64,000 nucleotides of DNA. It comes from Hyphomicrobiales bacterium. Its GTDB lineage: Bacteria > Pseudomonadota > Alphaproteobacteria > Rhizobiales > Rhizobiaceae. The position numbers were made by a program, and so were the translations under genes. A model generated the notes under the pieces. The model worked only from the letters and a program-made list of their open reading frames with translations, was not told where the DNA came from and searched no databases. Of this stretch, positions 1 to 8,517 are shown one piece after another. Positions within the stretch are counted from its first letter, which is position 1, and each line of letters opens with the position of its first letter. Where the stretch lies: assembly GCA_900469475.1 (NCBI GenBank), contig UBXG01000019.1, forward strand, positions 1-64,000, given 5' to 3'.

Positions 1-346
1 GAACTGCGCGGGGCGGGAACGGGGAGATCGGCCTTCGTCAAGTTATTCATACTATCAACTCTCGCCATTTGTGATTTATATTCAGCGTGTTACCGCCAAT
101 TAAATCGATTTGCCTTTCCGTTTCACTATCAGTTTACGCACCGATGTAAAGCAGTTGCAACAAGCGAGTTGCGCGGATGCGAAAATTGCGGCGAAAGGTT
201 TCCGGTGAATGCGAAAGAACTTGATTCTGATGATATTTCGGGTTCTTATTCGCGCATCGATCAAAACAAAAGCCGCGCAATACTCGTATTGCGCGGCTTT
301 TTCTTTGTAATCTATCGGTGGTTGCTCGGCGCTATTGACAGCAAGA
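1..346. other. Intergenic region at window edge
   Basis: No convincing gene is visible. The short open frame starting near 169 runs straight through the strong terminator at 268-301 and resembles nothing, so it is not called. The first 150 bases are AT-rich and could carry a promoter for a gene outside the window, but I cannot assign one. Confidence 0.5.
268..301. terminator. Bidirectional intrinsic terminator
   Basis: A perfect 16-bp inverted repeat (268-283 against 286-301) with a GC-rich core is flanked by A-rich sequence on the left and a T-rich run on the right. On the minus strand it lies about 45 bases after the stop of the TadG-like gene and ends in T-rich sequence, so it probably terminates that gene. 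It would also work on the plus strand. Confidence 0.85.
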
Positions 347-1555
347 TCATTTGGTCAAGAGCGTCATCTGCTTCGATGTTTCCGTGGCGATTGTCGTGAA
401 CGCCTTGAAAAGATCCGCCGCGCTTTGGGGTGTGAAGTAGTCCGAGGCTGAAGTAGCGCAGTACTTCAGCAAGGCTTGGCCATTTTCCGGTGCCATGAAG
501 GCGATCGTGTACACATGGATGCCATTGCTGCGTGCCTTGTCGCACTGTGCTTTGGTATCCGCGTCAGCATTTGACACGTTGTTTTCGCCGTCGGTCATGA
601 AAACAACGTACATGGTCGGATTTTTGACGCCGCTCTTATTCTTGTGCTGAAGTTGCTCGTTCGTCAGCCCGGCTGTCGCAGACGGTTTCGTCAACGCGTC
701 GACTGCCGCCGTAAAAGCAGGCGCCGAATTCGTGGAACCTTTTGACGTCAAGTTGTTGACATATGTTGTGATGCCGCTGGTACCCCAGGCCAAAGCTGTC
801 GCCGTTTGGGCGACGTTGTTATAGGAAACTGCCCCGGTGCGAACATACATCATGTTCGGGTCGGCCTTGTTCAGTTGCGCGGAGAGATTGGACGTCGCGA
901 TTTTCAGCGACTCCATCTTCGAGTAATAGTTGGTCTGCGTTGTGCAATAGGTCCCCCAGCAGTTTTTTTTGGTCGGCTGCTCGGCATTAACCGTGTCCGT
1001 GGCCTCGTCCATTGATCCAGAACGATCCAGAACGAAATACATCGACAGGGCATTCTTTTGGGTTTCGGTAGTCTTTCCGCTGGTTGACGTGCTGGACGCA
1101 GAAATGTTCAGGGAGGTCTGCCCGGTCAGGCGGGTCATGCTGTTCACGGGCATCGAATAGGATGCATTTACAACGACCGTGTAACCCGAATTTCCGGAGG
1201 AATCGGTCGTTTTTGTTACCGTCGTGCCGGTGCCCGCTTTCAATGAATTCGTAGCATCCGTATCACCGGCGAGATAATTCGACATCTGGCCGAGGACGAA
1301 ATTGTTGGCGAGATCCTTGGCGGTCGTCGTGGTTGCACTGCCGTCCGCAAGCGCGGTTGCCGCAGTGAGCGCGGCGGCGTCCGTTGATTCCTGAAGCTGG
1401 CTGCGTGTCAGCGACATGTTCGTGACATCGACCGCCACACCACTCGCCACGGCCAGCACGGGCACAGCAATCGCCGTCAGGATGCCAAAATTTCCGGCTC
1501 TATCGCGTATAAGTTGTTTCAATGCCCAAAGTATATCAGAGCCGGCAATCATCAT
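347..1555 (-). CDS. TadG-like pilus-assembly/VWA-domain protein
   Basis: A 402-residue protein with the layout of TadE/TadG-family proteins. A short cytoplasmic N-terminus with basic residues is followed by one hydrophobic segment at about residues 24-44 and the charged stretch typical of the Tad N-terminal domain. A von Willebrand type A domain starts near residue 170, with the metal-site motif D-R-S-G-S at 177-181 and a later T-D-G motif. Such proteins sit in the inner membrane with the VWA domain outside and help assemble Flp/Tad pili. No other tad gene is near. The start is an ATG-ATG pair with only a weak ribosome site. The terminator at 268-301 follows the gene. Confidence 0.8.
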   Translation of the reverse strand: MMIAGSDILWALKQLIRDRAGNFGILTAIAVPVLAVASGVAVDVTNMSLTRSQLQESTDAAALTAATALADGSATTTTAKDLANNFVLGQMSNYLAGDTDATNSLKAGTGTTVTKTTDSSGNSGYTVVVNASYSMPVNSMTRLTGQTSLNISASSTSTSGKTTETQKNALSMYFVLDRSGSMDEATDTVNAEQPTKKNCWGTYCTTQTNYYSKMESLKIATSNLSAQLNKADPNMMYVRTGAVSYNNVAQTATALAWGTSGITTYVNNLTSKGSTNSAPAFTAAVDALTKPSATAGLTNEQLQHKNKSGVKNPTMYVVFMTDGENNVSNADADTKAQCDKARSNGIHVYTIAFMAPENGQALLKYCATSASDYFTPQSAADLFKAFTTIATETSKQMTLLTK

Positions 1556-1703
1556 GTCCGCCTATTGGAAAGAGTTAGCTTCTCAAGAACGGCGGGACTA
1601 TCGAATACAAATATTAGTTGAAGGTTTAATCGGTCAGTTGATTTTTAACAAACCATGTAATCTGACGCGATTTGCTTCAACTTTTTACTACTTTAAGTAT
1701 ATT

Positions 1704-2582
1704 CTATTTTAGTGGAATTACATCTACAGCCTGAACGGCTTCCTGATTGCCATAGCTCTTCAGAACGCCGATAACGGGCGCAACGTCCGAATAATCGCGG
1801 CCATAGGCGACGACGATGTGATCGGTGCCGGCGGGAATATTGTTGGTCGGGTCGAGCTCGATCCAGCCCGCCGTCTCGCCGCACCAGATGCGCACCCAGG
1901 CGTGCATGGCGTCGGCGCCCTCCAGCCTTTCCTTGCCGGGCGGCGGAATAGTGCGCAGAAAGCCGCTGACATAGCCGGCGGGAATGCCGAGGCTGCGAAG
2001 CGCGATGATCATGACATGCGAGAAATCCTGGCAGACGCCGCGCTTGAGGCGGAAGGCCTCCCTCGGCGTGGTGTCCACTGTCGTCGCCTCGGTATCATAG
2101 ACGAAGTCCTTGTGTACCTGCGCGCAGACCGCATGGGCGATCTGCAGGGTCGTCAGATTGGCTGATTTCCATTGTCTGCTGTAATCCGCGATTTCCCTGG
2201 TGTCCGGCAGACGCGGGCTGCTGCCGAGAAAATGGTGGGGCGAAGACGGATCGATCGACCAGCAATCATTGATCTCCTCTGGCAGCTTGGCGAGCAGCGG
2301 CGAGAAGTCCGCCCCGACAGGCTGGCTCTCCACCTGAACACGCGCCTGCATGCGGATATCGAGCCTTTCATGGGGCTCGCGCACGAGGATCGAAGTTGCA
2401 GGATGCTGGAAGAAATCCGTGAAGTGGGATTGCTCGTCCGGTCCCGGCGTTATCTTCACCGAGCCCGCTATCAGCCTCTGCCGGTTGGGCAGGGAGAGCG
2501 GCATGAGGCGCAATATATGCCGCGCGCCGCTTGCCGGCACGTCGTAGATGTAGCCCATGTGAAGCGAGAGATCGTAGAGCAT
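1704..2582 (-). CDS. Transglutaminase-like family protein
   Basis: A 292-residue protein with an N-terminal beta-rich domain (the 'bacterial transglutaminase-like N-terminal' type) followed by a transglutaminase core. The catalytic triad is visible as Cys184 in R-G-V-C-Q-D, His227 in A-M-H-A-W and Asp244 in E-L-D-P-T. There is no signal peptide, so it is probably cytoplasmic. It starts five bases after the stop of the ATP-grasp/alpha-E gene, so the two are almost certainly cotranscribed. Family members are thiol peptidases or amide-forming/cleaving enzymes. The real substrate is unknown, but the context points to synthesis or trimming of a peptide-like product made by the upstream ligase. Confidence 0.88.
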   Translation of the reverse strand: MLYDLSLHMGYIYDVPASGARHILRLMPLSLPNRQRLIAGSVKITPGPDEQSHFTDFFQHPATSILVREPHERLDIRMQARVQVESQPVGADFSPLLAKLPEEINDCWSIDPSSPHHFLGSSPRLPDTREIADYSRQWKSANLTTLQIAHAVCAQVHKDFVYDTEATTVDTTPREAFRLKRGVCQDFSHVMIIALRSLGIPAGYVSGFLRTIPPPGKERLEGADAMHAWVRIWCGETAGWIELDPTNNIPAGTDHIVVAYGRDYSDVAPVIGVLKSYGNQEAVQAVDVIPLK

Positions 2583-2587
2583 TCACG

Positions 2588-5005
2588 TCATCCGAGGTAG
2601 GTGCGTGCCAGCAGGTCAGACAGTCGCTCCAGTTCGCGCGCCAGCTGCTGGTAGACTTCGCCCGTCATTGCTTCGGGCGTCATTACTGCCAACCCCGAAT
2701 GCAGACGCATGGCTTCGCGGAAGAAGGGTGACATCTGGCCGTTGACGTAGGCATTCGGCAATTGTTCGACCTCGCGGTGGATCTCGTTCATCTGGAAAAG
2801 GATCGAGCGCGGATTAAGCGGATCGAGTGCGAGCAGATCCGTCACTGTCAGCCGAGCGGTATTGACGTTGTAGCGGCGGCGATGGGTCATGACGCTGTCG
2901 CCGATTTCAAGCAGCATGTCGAGCGCGCCGTCGGGCGCATCGGGGCCGGACATATGGCCGAGCAGCCGGGTCATGTGCAGGCCGCGCTCGATATAGCGGC
3001 CGAGCGACAGGAAGCGCCAGCCGGTGAAGCGGTACATGTTTTCATGCACGAGACCGGCGAAGCCCGCGAGCTTGCGTAGCAGGATTGTCATGGCATGGCT
3101 GGCATCGTCGCCAGGCTTTACCCCTTCCTTGAAGCGGCGTGCCGTCTTGGCGAGATCGTTCAGCGCAAGCCAGCCATCGGGAGAGAAGCGATCGCGGATG
3201 TTGCTGGCCGAATAGACGGCGCTATCGATGTTGCGCAGCAGGTTTTCCGGCACCGCTTGCTTGGTATCGATGTCGATGGCGGCAAGATAGGCGCTGACAT
3301 CGGCAAGCAGTGGCTGGTTCGGATCGGCGGCTTCGGCAAAACGCCCGTGCCAGGCGCGCAGGATGCGCAACGCACCTTCGGCGCGCTCAATATAGCGGCC
3401 GAGCCAGAAGAGGTTGTCGGCCGCCCGACTGGGCAGGCTGCCCGGCATGTTGCGGGTGAAAGTTTCTTCGGCCGGCAGAAGCGTGTGTGCCTCGACTGGC
3501 TTGTCGGAGACGATCCAGACATCGGCAGCCGAGCCGCCGGCCTGCATGGCAATCGCGGCCACATCGTCACCGCTGCCGATGCGGGCAAAGCCGCCGGGCA
3601 TGATCTGCCAGCCGTTCTCGGTGCGGGCGGCGAAGACGCGCAAGCTCATCGGCCGCGGCGTGAGCTTGCCATTGACCCAGGCCGGCGTCGTCGAAAGTGT
3701 CACGACCTCCTGGCCCACCAGCTTGTTACCCTCGGTCGCCAGCCAGTCTGCGATCGAATCGCGGGCGGTGCTGCGCAGCGTCGAGCCCAGCACGGATTGG
3801 CCGTTATCATCGAAGAAGGGCATGCAGGAATAGGCCGGGCCGATGACCATCTTTTCGATATTGGCGGCGACATGTTCACGCTCGCTCTTCTGGCCGCACC
3901 ACCAGGTCGCGATAGAGGGCAGCTTCAGTTCCTCGCCGCGCAGATGCCGGCAGATGGTCGGCATGAAGGCGAGCAGCGCTCGGGTTTCGAGAATGCCGGA
4001 GCCGAGCGCATTGACGATGGTCACCGTCTGCGCTCGCAGGGCTTCGACGAGGCCGGGCGTGCCGATATGGGAACGCTGATTGAGCTCCAACGGATCGGCG
4101 TAGGACGCATCGAGGCGACGCCATAGTACGCTGATCGGTCGCAAGCCTGCGACGGTGCGCACCATCAGCTGATCGTTGACGACGGTGATGTCCTCGCCTT
4201 CGAGCAGCATGAAGCCGAGGTAGCGGGCGATATAGGCGTGTTCGTAATAGGTTTCGTTGGCAGGCCCCGGCGTCAGCACGGCGACGCGGCCTTCGGCGCC
4301 GCGCTTGCCGCCGAGCAGGGCATCGCGGAACGCGCCGAAGAAGGAGGCGAGGCGATGGACCTTGGTTTCGGCGTAGATATCGGAGAAGGCGCGGGTTGTG
4401 GCGACGCGGGTTTCCAGCGCGAAGCCAGCGCCGGATGGCGCCTGCGCGCGGTCAGCCAGTACCCACCAATTGCCGTCAGGACCGCGGCCGACCTCGAAAG
4501 CCAGGAAATGCAGGTAATGGCCGCTTGCGGGCTTGACGCCGACAAGCGGGCGCAAGAACTCCGGATTGGCGGCAATTAAGGCCGGCGGCAGCAGCCCTTC
4601 GCTCACCAGTCGGCTGTCGCCATAGATATCGGCGATGACCGATTCCAACAGATCGGCGCGCTGCTGCAGGCCTTCGGAGAGAGCCTGCCATTCGCGTTCG
4701 TCGATGAGCACAGGGATATGGGAGATCGGCCAGTTGCGTTCGCTGACACCCGCTGTCCCATAAGCGCGATAGAAGACACCTGCATCGCGCAAATAGCGGT
4801 CGGCGCGGGCGAAGCGCTCGGTCAATCCCTCTTCCGTCATACGCGTCAGCGCCGAGAGGAAGTTTTGCCAGACCGGGCGCACCGCGCCGGTATTGTCGAC
4901 CATTTCGTCGGCGACGCCGGGCAGCGGACGATAGGCAAAGACCGGCGCCTTGGCAGTGCCGGTCTTTACCTCGTCCCGTCGTTCCGTCGCCCGTTTTCTA
5001 CCCAT
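2588..5005 (-). CDS. Circularly permuted ATP-grasp fused to alpha-E domain protein
   Basis: An 805-residue fusion. Residues about 30-490 match the circularly permuted type-2 ATP-grasp family (DUF404/DUF407), with motifs such as V-L-T-P-G, Y-E-H-A-Y, N-A-L-G-S-G and C-G-Q-K. From about residue 510 to the end it is an alpha-E domain (DUF403), which begins N-L-F-W-L-G-R-Y-I-E-R and repeats L-G-R-Y-I-E-R later. In many bacteria these two units are separate adjacent genes. ATP-grasp enzymes of this type are predicted carboxylate-amine ligases. The gene begins 13 bases after the DUF2126 gene stops and ends five bases before the next start, in a three-gene operon. Function is predicted only. Confidence 0.88.
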   Translation of the reverse strand: MGRKRATERRDEVKTGTAKAPVFAYRPLPGVADEMVDNTGAVRPVWQNFLSALTRMTEEGLTERFARADRYLRDAGVFYRAYGTAGVSERNWPISHIPVLIDEREWQALSEGLQQRADLLESVIADIYGDSRLVSEGLLPPALIAANPEFLRPLVGVKPASGHYLHFLAFEVGRGPDGNWWVLADRAQAPSGAGFALETRVATTRAFSDIYAETKVHRLASFFGAFRDALLGGKRGAEGRVAVLTPGPANETYYEHAYIARYLGFMLLEGEDITVVNDQLMVRTVAGLRPISVLWRRLDASYADPLELNQRSHIGTPGLVEALRAQTVTIVNALGSGILETRALLAFMPTICRHLRGEELKLPSIATWWCGQKSEREHVAANIEKMVIGPAYSCMPFFDDNGQSVLGSTLRSTARDSIADWLATEGNKLVGQEVVTLSTTPAWVNGKLTPRPMSLRVFAARTENGWQIMPGGFARIGSGDDVAAIAMQAGGSAADVWIVSDKPVEAHTLLPAEETFTRNMPGSLPSRAADNLFWLGRYIERAEGALRILRAWHGRFAEAADPNQPLLADVSAYLAAIDIDTKQAVPENLLRNIDSAVYSASNIRDRFSPDGWLALNDLAKTARRFKEGVKPGDDASHAMTILLRKLAGFAGLVHENMYRFTGWRFLSLGRYIERGLHMTRLLGHMSGPDAPDGALDMLLEIGDSVMTHRRRYNVNTARLTVTDLLALDPLNPRSILFQMNEIHREVEQLPNAYVNGQMSPFFREAMRLHSGLAVMTPEAMTGEVYQQLARELERLSDLLARTYLG

Positions 5006-5018
5006 GCAAAGTCTCGTT

Positions 5019-8000
5019 TCAAATTCCCGCCGGACGCCTGAGGTCGAGCGTCAGCGGGAATTCCACCGATGCAGTCTCCGGTCTTACGGCATAACCACCT
5101 GCTGTATGCCCCCAAGGCTCGAAACGCGCAAGACGTCGCGCTTCTGCCTCGTTGCCATTGACGGGGAAGGTGTCGTAGTTGCGGCCGCCCGGATGGGCAA
5201 CATGATAGATACATCCGCCGATCGAGCGCTGTGACCAGGTATCGTAGATGTCGAAGGTCAGCGGCGTATCAATGGGGAGCACAGGATGCAGACCGGAGGC
5301 CGGATGCCATGCCTTGTAGCGCACGCCAGCGACCGAGACGCCCGCCATTCCCGTCGGCGTCAGCGGTACGGGACGGCCGTTGCAGGTCACCGTATAACGC
5401 GACGGATTGGAGGTTTCGAACCGCACCTGCAGGCGCTCGACCGACGAATCGACGTAGCGCACGGTGCCGCCGATCGCACCTTCTTCGCCCATGACATGCC
5501 ATGGTTCCAGCGCCTGGCGCAGCTCCAGCTTGCTGCCCTCGTATTCGACTTCGCCGCAGAAAGGGAAGCGGAATTCGAGCTGCGCCTGGAACCATTCCGG
5601 TCTGAGGTCGAAACCGTTTTCGCGAAGATCGCCGAGAACGTCGAGGAAATCCTGCCAGATATAATGTGGCAGCATGAAGCGATCATGCAGCGTCGTGCCC
5701 CAGCGCACGAACTTGCCATCGATCGGGTTGCGCCAGAAGCGGGCGATCAGTGCGCGCACCAGCAATTGCTGGGCAAGGCTCATGCGGGCATTCGGTGGCA
5801 TTTCGAAACCGCGGAATTCGACGAGGCCGAGGCGTCCCGTCGGTCCATCCGGCGAAAACAGCTTGTCGATGCAGATTTCCGAGCGGTGCGTGTTGCCGGT
5901 GACATCGGTTAGAAGATTGCGGAAGAGCCGGTCCACCAGCCAGGGGAGCGGCTGGATGCCGCGACCTGGCGCCGGCACCTGAGCCAGCGCGATTTCCAAC
6001 TCGTAGAGGCTGTCGTGACGGGCTTCATCGATGCGCGGCGCCTGGCTTGTCGGCCCGACGAACAGGCCGGAGAAGAGGTAGGAGAGCGAGGGATGGCGCT
6101 GCCAGTGCAGCACCAGGCTCTTCAACAGGTCGGGACGACGAAGAAACGGGCTGTCGTTCGGATTGGCGCCGCCAACGACGACATGATTGCCGCCACCGGT
6201 GCCGGTATGACGCCCGTCGATCAGGAATTTGTCCGTGCCGAGGCGCGTCTGTCGCGCCTCTTCGTAAACCGCCGTCGTGATGTCGACGCAGTCCTGCCAG
6301 TTCGACGCGGGATGGATATTGACTTCGATAACGCCCGGGTCAGGCGCGACGCGAATGACGTTGATGCGTTCGTCCTGTGGCGGCGAATAGCCTTCGATGT
6401 GAATCGGCAGCGCAAGCTCAGCCGCCGCATTCTCGGCCGCTGCCAGCAGTTCGAGATAATGTTCGATCTTTTCGACCGGAGGCATGAAGACACACAGCCG
6501 ACCGTCACGCGGTTCGACAGAGATCGCGGTGCGGACGGCGCCGCCGATTTCGCCGAGCGTCTGTTCGACCCGCGATTGCGAGCTTTCATCCACCTGGAAC
6601 GAGGCTTCCGGCATGGTGCGGCCAGCTGGCACGATGACGTCAGGCAGAGGCATGCGCGGAATGGAGGGATCGGCCGTGTGGATATAGGGATAGCGTGACG
6701 GCGGCACATAAGGCAGCGTGCCGAGCGGCAGGCGATAGCCGACCGGAGAATCGCCGGGCACAAGGAAAATCTTGCCGCGGCGTGTGCGCCATTTTTCGCT
6801 GACCCAGCGCGTACCGCCAGCGCGCGCGTTCCATGCCTGTATGGGCAATATGTAGCCGGTTGGAGTCGTCAGACCACGCTCGAAAACACGAGCGATACGG
6901 CTGCGCTCCTCGGGATCCTTGAGCTTCGAATTGGAAGGATCAACGTTCTCCGGCAGGCTCCCTTCCTTGACGATCCATTCCGCCGGGTCCTCGTAAGCCG
7001 GTTGCACCATGTCAGGCTCGATTGCCAGTTCCTTGGCAATCGCATTCAGAAGCTTGCTGGCGCTCTCCGAGTCCGCATCGGTCTGTGCCGTTTCTTCGGC
7101 GATCAGAGCGGGGTTCTGCCAGATCGGCCGTCCGTCCTTGCGCCAGTAAAGCGAGAAGGTCCAGCGGGGCAGGCTTTCGCCGGGATACCATTTGCCCTGG
7201 CCATAATGCAGGAAGCCGCCGGGCGCGAAGCGCTCGCGCAGGCGCCTGATCAACTGATCGGCAAGGTCGCGTTTGGTCGGGCCGACGGCGGCGGTGTTCC
7301 ATTCTTCAGACTGGAAATCGTCGATCGACACGAAGGTCGGTTCGCCGCCCATGGTCAGGCGCACGTCGTCTTCCTTGAGGATCGCGTCAACCTTTTCGCC
7401 GAGTTCGTTCAAGGCATCCCAGCTTTCGTCGGAAAAGGGCTTGGTGATGCGCGGATGCTCGGCGACGCGGGCGACCTTCATGTCGAAATCGAATTCGGTA
7501 TTGGCTTCGCCGAAATATCCGCCCGAGATCGGTGCGGCGTTGCGGTAATGCGGCGTGGCGGCAAGCGGGATATGGCTCTCGCCCGTCAGAAGGCCGGAGG
7601 TCGGATCGAGGCCGACCCAGCCGGCGCCGGGAAGATAGACTTCTGCCCAGGCATGCAGATCGGTGAAGTCGACTTCGGTGCCGGAGGGACCGTCGAGCGC
7701 CTTCAGGTCGGGTGTCAGCTGGATGAGGTAGCCGGAGACGAAGCGGGTGGCGAGGCCGAGATGGCGCAGCACCTGAACGAGCAGCCAGCTCGTGTCACGG
7801 CAGGAGCCTTTGGCTTTTTCCAAAGTCTCCTCAGGCGCCTGGACGCCGGCTTCCATGCGGATGACATAGCCGATCTCCTGCTGCAGCCGTGCATTGAGGC
7901 CAACGATCATGTCGACGGTCTTTTGTTCAGAGCGGTCGAGCGTGGCGAGGAAGTCTTTCAGCCGAGGACCAGGCTCCTCCGGCTTCATATAGATCGACAA

Positions 8001-8339
8001 ATCCTCTCGGATCGTCTCGGGATACTCGAAAGGCCACTTCGTCGCTTCCTCTTCGACGAAGAAGTCGAAGGGATTGTAGACCGTCATATCGGCGACGAGG
8101 TCGACCTCGATCTTCAGTTCGGTCACCGGATCGGGAAAGACGAAGCGGGCGAGATAGTTGCCGTAGGGGTCTTGTTGCAGGTTCACGAAATGGTTTGCCG
8201 GGGTGACCTTGAGCGCGTGGCTCAGCACGCGCGTCTTGGAATGCGAGGCGGGTTTCAGACGGATGATCTGGGGACCGAGGCGAACCGGATTGTCGTATTT
8301 ATAATGGGTGAGATGATAGATGCTTGCCTTAATCGCCAT
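5019..8339 (-). CDS. Transglutaminase-DUF2126 fusion protein
   Basis: A 1106-residue protein and first gene of the amide-bond operon. Residues 1-270 form a transglutaminase module with an intact triad: Cys180 in G-S-C-R-D, His229 in L-H-A-W and Asp245 in G-L-D-P-T. From about 325 to the end it is the large DUF2126 region, starting near M-G-G-E-P-T-F, which Iyer and colleagues associated with predicted amidoligase systems. There is no signal peptide. The ATG follows an A-G-A-G-A ribosome-site-like stretch. Together with the two downstream genes it probably makes or remodels an unidentified peptide or amide metabolite. The biochemical activity is not established. Confidence 0.88.
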   Translation of the reverse strand: MAIKASIYHLTHYKYDNPVRLGPQIIRLKPASHSKTRVLSHALKVTPANHFVNLQQDPYGNYLARFVFPDPVTELKIEVDLVADMTVYNPFDFFVEEEATKWPFEYPETIREDLSIYMKPEEPGPRLKDFLATLDRSEQKTVDMIVGLNARLQQEIGYVIRMEAGVQAPEETLEKAKGSCRDTSWLLVQVLRHLGLATRFVSGYLIQLTPDLKALDGPSGTEVDFTDLHAWAEVYLPGAGWVGLDPTSGLLTGESHIPLAATPHYRNAAPISGGYFGEANTEFDFDMKVARVAEHPRITKPFSDESWDALNELGEKVDAILKEDDVRLTMGGEPTFVSIDDFQSEEWNTAAVGPTKRDLADQLIRRLRERFAPGGFLHYGQGKWYPGESLPRWTFSLYWRKDGRPIWQNPALIAEETAQTDADSESASKLLNAIAKELAIEPDMVQPAYEDPAEWIVKEGSLPENVDPSNSKLKDPEERSRIARVFERGLTTPTGYILPIQAWNARAGGTRWVSEKWRTRRGKIFLVPGDSPVGYRLPLGTLPYVPPSRYPYIHTADPSIPRMPLPDVIVPAGRTMPEASFQVDESSQSRVEQTLGEIGGAVRTAISVEPRDGRLCVFMPPVEKIEHYLELLAAAENAAAELALPIHIEGYSPPQDERINVIRVAPDPGVIEVNIHPASNWQDCVDITTAVYEEARQTRLGTDKFLIDGRHTGTGGGNHVVVGGANPNDSPFLRRPDLLKSLVLHWQRHPSLSYLFSGLFVGPTSQAPRIDEARHDSLYELEIALAQVPAPGRGIQPLPWLVDRLFRNLLTDVTGNTHRSEICIDKLFSPDGPTGRLGLVEFRGFEMPPNARMSLAQQLLVRALIARFWRNPIDGKFVRWGTTLHDRFMLPHYIWQDFLDVLGDLRENGFDLRPEWFQAQLEFRFPFCGEVEYEGSKLELRQALEPWHVMGEEGAIGGTVRYVDSSVERLQVRFETSNPSRYTVTCNGRPVPLTPTGMAGVSVAGVRYKAWHPASGLHPVLPIDTPLTFDIYDTWSQRSIGGCIYHVAHPGGRNYDTFPVNGNEAEARRLARFEPWGHTAGGYAVRPETASVEFPLTLDLRRPAGI

Positions 8340-8467
8340 ATGTCTCTTTGCCTAGCCCGCATCATTGTGCGGTGATTGCTGTTCCCATAGGCAGTGTGTG
8401 CAATGCAGCGAAAGAAAGCAAGGTGTCTCCAGGCACTTCGGAAAGTCCTGCAGTGGCATGCCAAACA

Positions 8468-8495
8468 AAAGCGGCGAGCTTTCGCCCGCCGCTTT
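8468..8495 (-). terminator. Intrinsic terminator after manC
   Basis: A 9-bp GC-rich stem (8468-8476 with 8487-8495) and 10-base loop sit 22 bases past the manC stop. On the minus strand the stem is followed by T-rich sequence. Confidence 0.75.
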
Positions 8496-8517
8496 GTAAT
8501 CGATACCGTCGAAGATC

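Noticed and set aside
169..399. 76-residue plus-strand frame at the window start
   Set aside because: It passes through the strong intrinsic terminator and overlaps the end of the TadG-like gene; no ribosome site.
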